The notes under the pieces: generated by a model
What the model was told of the DNA's origin: nothing
The model's database searches: none
The model's input: the letters and a program-made list of their open reading frames with translations, nothing else
Made by a program: the position numbers and the translations under genes
Shown here: positions 57,835 through 64,000 of the stretch, one piece after another
Layout of the letters: each line of letters opens with the position of its first letter
Position numbering within the stretch: the first letter of the stretch is position 1
Assembly (NCBI RefSeq): GCF_022376445.1
Contig: NW_025955033.1
Span: 124,001 to 188,000, forward strand
Reading direction: 5' to 3'
DNA: 64,000 bases
From: Fomitopsis serialis
Lineage: Eukaryota; Basidiomycota; Agaricomycetes; Polyporales; Fomitopsidaceae

Positions 57835-58948
57835 CGACGCTCCCCTTAACATCCTCAGCACGAATGATGTGCTTACTGACCTAGTCTTTGATCGAGCCCC
57901 GACCTGGGAAACGAAGGGATGGATCAGTGTCCCGCTGGCAACGCATATGAAGCCCCTGTTGAATCGTCTCAGACAGAGATGCGCCGCCACTACTTTCGGT
58001 AGAATAGCCGGAGACGGAGCTTGGCAAACTCTAGAACGCGCTCGCCAGGATGCATCGATGACCCCTCCAAGAGACTTTACAATGGCGGTGATGCCATCGC
58101 AGGATCCTGACACCCGTTTTGAACTTACGGGGGCGAGGCTGAACGCCCTCACACAAGCCCTGGCGTATCGAGGGATCCTGGAGCACCGCCAGGTCGAGAC
58201 CAGGCGCCGGACGAAAGATAACCTGGCGGCAGTCTATCAACACCTGCAGGCGAACAATTCGCTCACCTTTGGTCAAATCTGGATGAGTACACGGCATAAA
58301 GACTTTAGCAGGATTTTTGCGGTTTTCCTGTGGAAAATTATGCATGATGGCCTGAAATGCGGCCCGTACTGGAGTAAGATACAGGGATATGAGGATCGAG
58401 CACAGTGTAGCCACTGTGGATCCCTAGAGACTGTCCAACATATTATCTTCGAGTGTGAAGCCACGGGCCAAGCCCTAATTTGGTCGCTGATACGGAAGGT
58501 GTGGGAGAAGAAGTTAGTGGACGTGCCTTGGCCCCGCCTTTCTTTAGTAGACGTACTTTCACTAGGCCTGACGGAATGGAAGACCAGCAAGGGCCGAGTG
58601 CGTCCAGGAGCCACGAGGCTATGGCGGATATTAATATCCGAAGCTGTTCATCTGACTTGGAAACTGCGCTGCGAGAGAGTCATAGGTCACGCAGCGGAGG
58701 ACGGATGGGAACACCAGAAGACGACGGTGGCGAGCAAGCTGCGATATGCTTTGAATCATAGATTGGCGCTCGACGTCGAATCAGTACAGAAGAAATACGG
58801 GCAGTTTGCCATTAAGAGGGAGCTGGTCCTGGCCACGTGGAACAAGGTCCTGTGGGACGAACATGCGCTCCCGGAAGACTGGACAAAGTACAAGGGTTTT
58901 TTAGTGGGTAGGATGCCGGCGTTACGAGTAGACCTCGAACCGGATTAG
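57821..58948 (+). CDS. LINE ORF2 C-terminal remnant
   Basis: A 375-codon open frame corresponding to the part of a non-LTR retrotransposon polyprotein downstream of the catalytic reverse-transcriptase core. It carries the zinc-knuckle-like CSHCGSLETVQHIIFEC motif at about residue 200, typical of the region after the reverse transcriptase domain in these elements. No polymerase catalytic motif is included, because the element is 5'-truncated. The ATG used here comes from the target site, not the element. It cannot move by itself. Whether it is transcribed is unknown. Confidence 0.85.
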   Translation: MLRPFDAPLNILSTNDVLTDLVFDRAPTWETKGWISVPLATHMKPLLNRLRQRCAATTFGRIAGDGAWQTLERARQDASMTPPRDFTMAVMPSQDPDTRFELTGARLNALTQALAYRGILEHRQVETRRRTKDNLAAVYQHLQANNSLTFGQIWMSTRHKDFSRIFAVFLWKIMHDGLKCGPYWSKIQGYEDRAQCSHCGSLETVQHIIFECEATGQALIWSLIRKVWEKKLVDVPWPRLSLVDVLSLGLTEWKTSKGRVRPGATRLWRILISEAVHLTWKLRCERVIGHAAEDGWEHQKTTVASKLRYALNHRLALDVESVQKKYGQFAIKRELVLATWNKVLWDEHALPEDWTKYKGFLVGRMPALRVDLEPD

Positions 58949-59103
58949 TGAGTCCCACACTGGTTGTTAAACCGTGCGTAAGCAGCATTTTTCACCCTGG
59001 ATCGGCGACTATGGGGAAACCCATACGCAGGCTGGATAACCTGGGATGACCCATTGTCATTTGCAGGCATCCGTGATGGCCCTCCAAAAAAAAAAAATAA
59101 AAA
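57835..59103 (+). mobile_element. 5'-truncated LINE insertion with poly(A) tail
   Basis: About 1.27 kb bounded by perfect 15-bp direct repeats (57,820-57,834 and 59,104-59,118). It ends in an A-rich tail (59,086-59,103, one T interrupting). A 5' truncation, 3' poly(A) and target-site duplications are the signature of target-primed reverse transcription. The open ORF and intact duplications indicate a fairly recent insertion. Confidence 0.93.
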
Positions 59104-59118
59104 AATGTTACGTCCATT
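59104..59118. repeat. Target-site duplication, right
   Basis: aatgttacgtccatt directly after the poly(A) tail, a perfect copy of 57,820-57,834. Confidence 0.9.
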
Positions 59119-60194
59119 GAATCCAAAGAAACGGTAACTCCGCATAGCAGTGATGGTTATGTTCCTATCGAACGCAAAGATGCCACTGGCAGTTACGAGA
59201 GCATCGCCGTATCGAGCGCGTCCTGACTGATCGCAAAAGAGCGCAGCGAAGCAGGGATGGGCCCTGTAGTGCCCGTGAAACGGTGTCAGTGAGACGTACA
59301 TCACTGTATGATGGACTGCACGGTGAGGGCGAAGAACGGTGTAATGGTTCAAGCTCAAGGTTGGGAAGAGCACAGAGCCTTCTGCTTACGAGTCGGCGGA
59401 TAGTACAGAGAAGAAAGACGTATTGATACGGCAGACGACATGACGAGGAGGCAGTCAACCGTAGATCAGCAGGTCGCGAGTCTGTTTACCTAGTACCTCA
59501 TTACCAAGGATACTACCGTCGCCTTTGGCAACAGGGATTTCCGCTGTATGATCTATGTTAGTAGCTGACACGGATGATTGAGTATCTTTGAGTTCTTGGA
59601 GCTACATCTGCGATGCGTGCTCCCTCGAACTGATATGAGGAACATTTGTCCTCAATTCTACCCTTACGCATCCGTCGTGCCGGCCTTGCGGTGAGGTGGC
59701 TTCGAGCTTCAAGACGATCAGATAAGTAGTGAATTTTTCATTAGTATCTGCCGTAGTACTCTGCTATCTAGAGAGATCATACCACACAGGCTTGGCGCCG
59801 CCATGTGCTCGAGTCTTCTTTTCGCGACGAAAATACAAGGCCCGAACAAGGGAACTTCCAAATCGGGAGGACAATGGTTGTGGGGCCTGCGAATAATCGC
59901 CAAGAAGGGCAGGTGAACGAACACGTGCATCGCACGCCTGTGGCCAGCGAGCGCCTAGTGTGGCTTCACCTTCTCCCCCTCACCCAGACGACGCGATAGA
60001 CAGCCACTGCGCGTCCCTCGTGCAATTTGGTAAGCTCTGTTACACGAGAGAACAATTTAACACGAAAATACACCGCTTTGGGGCAGAATAAGCCGTGAGT
60101 TTTGCCGGCCTGGGCCGAATTTGAGATACTGACGATCCGAACCTCCGTGGACCGCGTCCTATTTTGGCAGTTGGCCATCAACTCCGAATCAAAC
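59119..60194. other. Spacer between LINE and FunK1 pseudogene
   Basis: No gene recognised. A segment at about 59,560-59,700 resembles 63,715-63,860 in the same orientation: both read on the minus strand as a VEL...HVS/HIS...RCSS-type stretch. Confidence 0.4.
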
Positions 60195-63100
60195 ATGCCT
60201 CGCGGACGCGTAAACATGCCCACCTCGCACTCTGCTCCTTCCTCCTCCCACTCTCATCCCGACTACATTGACATCGACGTCGACATCGACATTTCCGAAC
60301 ACCCCCAACACAACGCTCCGATGTCTGACAAAGTAACCCCCCTCGTGACCAAGGCCGCATGCAATACGCAGGCGATGCTGCCGACGCGAAGCGAGACAAC
60401 AAGGAGAACATGGCGTCCTGGCAGCGGGAGATCCACGACAGGATCAAGGAGTACCCGGACAACATCAACAGGTACCTCTCTACGATGGTTCCGTCGGATA
60501 CACCTGTACCACCCTGCCCTAATATGGGCAGGTCGCTCCAGCTGATTCAAGTGGGAAATCTTGAGAACGCGATGTATGGGCCACTGGTCAGTGTGCAATA
60601 GACGGTACCGTATCACGCGATAGCTGATGTGACGGTTGTGTTCAGATGAAAGCACTGGAGCGAATGGTAAGGCCGTTCCCGCACAGAAAGCGGCCCAAGT
60701 TCCACAACTACGAGCACAAGGTCATGAAGTTTCCGTTCGAGCCGTACGAACACGACCAGCACCCCACGAAGCCCGACGTCATTGCGACGTTCCCGACACT
60801 ACCTTTCATCTCTCCGCTGCATCGCTGGAGACATGTCGCTCTCGTCTTCGAACTCAAGTCGCTGGCGTCGGCCGACCCGATGATAATGAACATGCAGACG
60901 CACTGGGAGACGCTCGTGCAGCTTGCGAAGAGCGCGCGGAACATCATGCTCTCGCAGGGGAGACTGTTCGCGTTTGTCGTCGGTATATATGGCGATCAGG
61001 CTCGTATCTTTCGCTTTGACCGCGCCGGTGCGATATGCTCGCCCAAGTTTGCGTACAAGAATCATCCGGAGATCTTGCACGCGTTCATGTGGCGCTTGTT
61101 CCACCCGCGAGACAGGCGTTGCGCCATCGTCGGGGAGGATCCGACGATGAAGCTGGGAACGAGCATGGACCGGAAGCTGGCAGACAAGCTTGCATCGAGG
61201 TACGACGATGAATGGAAACGGACCGCGGAGACGCGGAAGGCAGTGCGACGGATTACCATGCAGGACGAGAAGGAAAGCCGACGACGTACCTCGCATACAA
61301 GCTGATCTTCGTGAACTCTGGACTGTTTTCCCGCGCACACTGATCTGGGAAGCGTTCATCGTCGACAAGAGGAATCGGAGCACAGGCGAACGTTACATTC
61401 TGAAGGAGACGTGGCGGCAGCTTGGTCGCCTCGACGAGGTCGGCTTCTACGAGAGGCTACAGTACGCGAAGCTCGAAGAAACAAGGAGAATCAGACGAAG
61501 GATCGTGGCGTGGTCGAGGCAGAGACCAACGACGACGTCGAGGTCGAAGGGAAACTTGCGGCGGAGGTACAGGCCTAGGCGAGGCCAGATTCACGTACGG
61601 TGTCGCGAGGTACATATGCGGCGAGGACTACGGCGAGAGGGATGAAGCACATCGGAAGCTTGTGAGCAGGCAGAGACCTCTGGAGCTCCTGTGCCCGAGG
61701 ACACGAAGGCGGGTCACCGGACGATCTCTGGGGTGCATAATGCGCCTGAGAAGGTGCGGATGAATGAACGGAGTCACATGCGGATGGTTCTCCAGACGGT
61801 TGGGACGCCGCTGGCGGACTTCAGGTGCACGCGGGAGGTCGTATTAGCGCTGCGCGATGCTGTGGAAGGTACGTCGCAATGCAGGTATATATTCACTTGT
61901 AGACTGACAATTCTGGTTGCAGGACACAGAAGGGCGTATGAAGCTGGGATTATACACCGCGACGTCAGCGAAGGGAACGTGATGATCTCGCGCCTTCATT
62001 CTGCGTTCGCGGCTTCATCCAGACTTCGACTTCAGCTTCAGTTGGCGACGGTTCTTGCAAAGCGTGGCTGGGATGTGGATCTGACAACATGGAGAAGTAC
62101 TGCGTCGAACATGGGCACGAACCGCGCCGACCGATGGAAGTCTGACCTGCGAACGACAGCAAAGAGCGTACGGTGAGTATATGATATCTCCGATCGATAC
62201 GTTCCTCACGAATGTCAGGAACGTTGCTCTTCATGGCTGTTCAAGTGTGGAAGGCGAGATCACACATGAAGCACGGCACGATTTGGAGTCATTCTATTGG
62301 CTCCTTGTGTTCATCGTCCTCGGCATACAACATGGCCATCACAAGAAAGTGGGCCTTCGGAAGCTTGTTCTGCCTCGACGACTAGATCAACGTGCCAGTA
62401 CAAGATGGTTGCTGACACCGCAAGCTCCTCTTCCAGTCCTGGTAACGAGCCTTGACGATCTTTGGAAGTTCCGCAATCTGCTGAGGAATTCCTTGTCGCT
62501 GGATCCATCGTCGGTCACATGAAGAAGTTCTTCAGTATTTGACGCGCATGGCCAAGAGTGGCCCGTTGATGCGGCCATTCCGTGGGTTGCCCCTGCAACC
62601 GAGGACATACCCAACCGATGACAGATCGAGGGGCAAGCCCGTGACGATGGGTACGAAGGATCACACCACTGCTGCCGACTTTCCGTTCCCCACCCACGAA
62701 ATCCCCCGCCGCAGGCCGCGCCTGAGTACGAGCAGTCGGACAACGAGCAAGACGGCTCGAAGACTCCCGATCATAGCGACGACGAGGATGCCAGTGTGAT
62801 GCTAGCCCAAGAGCCAAGCGACGAGGAGGTCGTCACAGATATTGACGAGCGTCCGAATGCTCCGGACGCGCCTCATGGACTTGCTCTTTTGGACGAGGAA
62901 CCGCAACAACCAGAGGCCAATGCGTCCGAGTCGCCGGAGCAAACGGATCCTCAAACGCGCGCGAGCAGTCGCCGCCGCGCTCAATCGCCTCAAGGCAAAG
63001 CCTCCGGTCACTAGGAACGCGGGCTCCCGTCGCAATGTCGCTGAGACGTGGCCAGCGAGCAACGTTGACGCAGCCGGCGCGAGGCCGGGCCACCGCTACA

Positions 63101-63385
63101 ACCTTCGCTCGTCGGGCCGTCGTGACTTCGGTGCGCCGAGCACCTCTGACGCAGCGGACTTGCCCCAGTTGCTCCGCGGAGGTCGACTCGTGTTCGCGCG
63201 AAGGCAGCGTCGAAGCTACGGGATACTGGTCGAGGGACAGTAGCATTGGGAAGCGTAGTCGTGAGGGATCAGACCAGGACGAGGTCGAGGAAAGCCTGGC
63301 CGCGCAGTCGTCGAAGCGGCCGAGGACGGTCAGCCAACCCCGCGGCAGGAAGGCATCGAAGAAGTCGGAGAAGAAGAAGTTGTAA
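60195..63385 (+). pseudogene. Fungal-type protein kinase (FunK1) pseudogene
   Basis: A recognisable FunK1 kinase in order but broken. From an ATG at 60,195 the frame shifts near 60,355 (into YAGDAADAKRDNKEN) and passes an ordinary intron at about 60,591-60,645. It then reads a long intact block (FHNYEHKVMKFPFEPYEH, HVALVFELKS, LFAFVVGIYGDQARIFRFDR). Further frame changes occur near 61,275 and 61,330 (before TLIWEAFIVDKRN) and again in 61,450-61,700. The catalytic loop IIHRDVSEGNVMI follows an intron at 61,868-61,921, and the metal-binding DFDFSFSW segment lies in a shifted frame near 62,025. The C-lobe block HEARHDLESFYWLLV and a basic tail end at 63,385. With at least five frame breaks it is unlikely to make an active kinase. 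Confidence 0.85.
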
Positions 63386-64000
63386 TGTGCGTAGGCACCC
63401 CTGAGTATAGTAAACGAGGGACTTTGGAATGTATTATAGAGTACCGGTTTCCTTCATCCATCTATCTCGTTCCACCGCGCGGCGAAACGTTGACTGTTCA
63501 TGTCGTCTGCCACACCTGCCAGTAACTTGCAATGTCAACTGGCAATACGTTTGCGAACCAAACATTCTGCTATGTCGTACGTTGGTCGACGCTAAGCGCT
63601 AAGCATGAAGCATGCGCGATGTATGTAGTAGTCGCGAGGGTACTAGCATCGCCTTCAATAGTGATGTACGTTGTGTGATCTAGATCGTCAGTGGTCGACA
63701 TGGATGGTACTACGTACGAGTGTCTTTGCTTTCTGGAGCTGCATCTGCTACTCCTATAACTGACATGAAGATAGTTTTGCCTTGATTCAAGTTCAACCTC
63801 TATCCATCTGTCGGCGCCGCCTGAAAATGAGGTCAACTCTTTCGCATTTGGCGTCGCGAGGCCGGCCCGTGTAGTATACAACATACTACAGGTACCTCTC
63901 ATGAGTCGAGTCATGACGCATCGCGAAACGTTCGAAAAATGAACGGTTGTATTGATCGAACATGTTCGTCGTGCCTCTCAGCTATATGTGATATGTGTCA
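63386..64000. other. Right end, unassigned
   Basis: No gene is established. A 114-codon minus-strand ORF (63,914-63,570) overlaps the segment that resembles 59,560-59,700. It contains GGADRWIEVELESRQNYLHV but no known domain. Confidence 0.35.

Noticed and set aside
1..64000. tRNA, rRNA, CRISPR array or LTR retrotransposon
   Set aside because: I looked for B-box-like motifs, regularly spaced repeats and paired LTRs and saw none. The absence of tRNA genes should be confirmed by a covariance-model search.

Overview
The window comes from a GC-rich fungal nuclear genome, most likely an Agaricomycete (mushroom or polypore). This rests on what the sequence shows: many 42-76 nt GT-AG introns with CTNAC-like branch points, a fungal-type (FunK1) kinase remnant, expanded F-box and MYND-finger families, a multi-exon delta-12 desaturase, and a 5'-truncated LINE. 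No tRNA, rRNA or prokaryotic operon structure was seen.

Left part (1 to about 32,300): a decayed tandem array. A unit of roughly 6.6 kb is repeated. It consists of a non-coding block (called X here), a minus-strand relic (Y), a plus-strand multi-exon relic (Z), a shared spacer, and a minus-strand F-box gene. Three F-box copies are intact once spliced (4,260-6,325; 17,434-19,494; 29,008-31,138). They share a short first exon and two homologous intron positions. In the second unit the F-box slot is taken by a MYND-finger pseudogene (about 12,040-12,960). X, Y and Z are degenerate, and I could not assign them a function.

Middle part (32,600 to about 46,300): a vacuolar-type serine carboxypeptidase (7 exons, minus strand) and a membrane protein resembling the RRT8/LDS family (3 exons, minus strand) lie next to a MYND-finger array. 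The array has two full copies (36,799-38,536; 41,100-42,671) and a C-terminally truncated one (43,112-43,669). A fourth F-box family member (44,946-46,292, plus strand) keeps the family's intron positions but lies in a 1.38 kb stretch without a single CpG. This is the most striking signal in the window.

Right part (48,500 to 64,000): a delta-12 fatty-acid desaturase with 15 exons, including an 8-nt microexon; a fourth MYND gene on the opposite strand; a 3' fragment of the desaturase repeated beyond it; an F-box protein with a propeller-like C-terminal region; a LINE remnant bounded by 15-bp target-site duplications; and a FunK1 kinase pseudogene.

Overall, conserved single-copy genes (carboxypeptidase, membrane protein, desaturase) are embedded in a fast-evolving island of F-box, MYND and FunK1 families shaped by tandem, inverted and fragmentary duplication. 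Exon coordinates were worked out by hand from splice consensus, reading phase and comparison among paralogues. They need transcript support.
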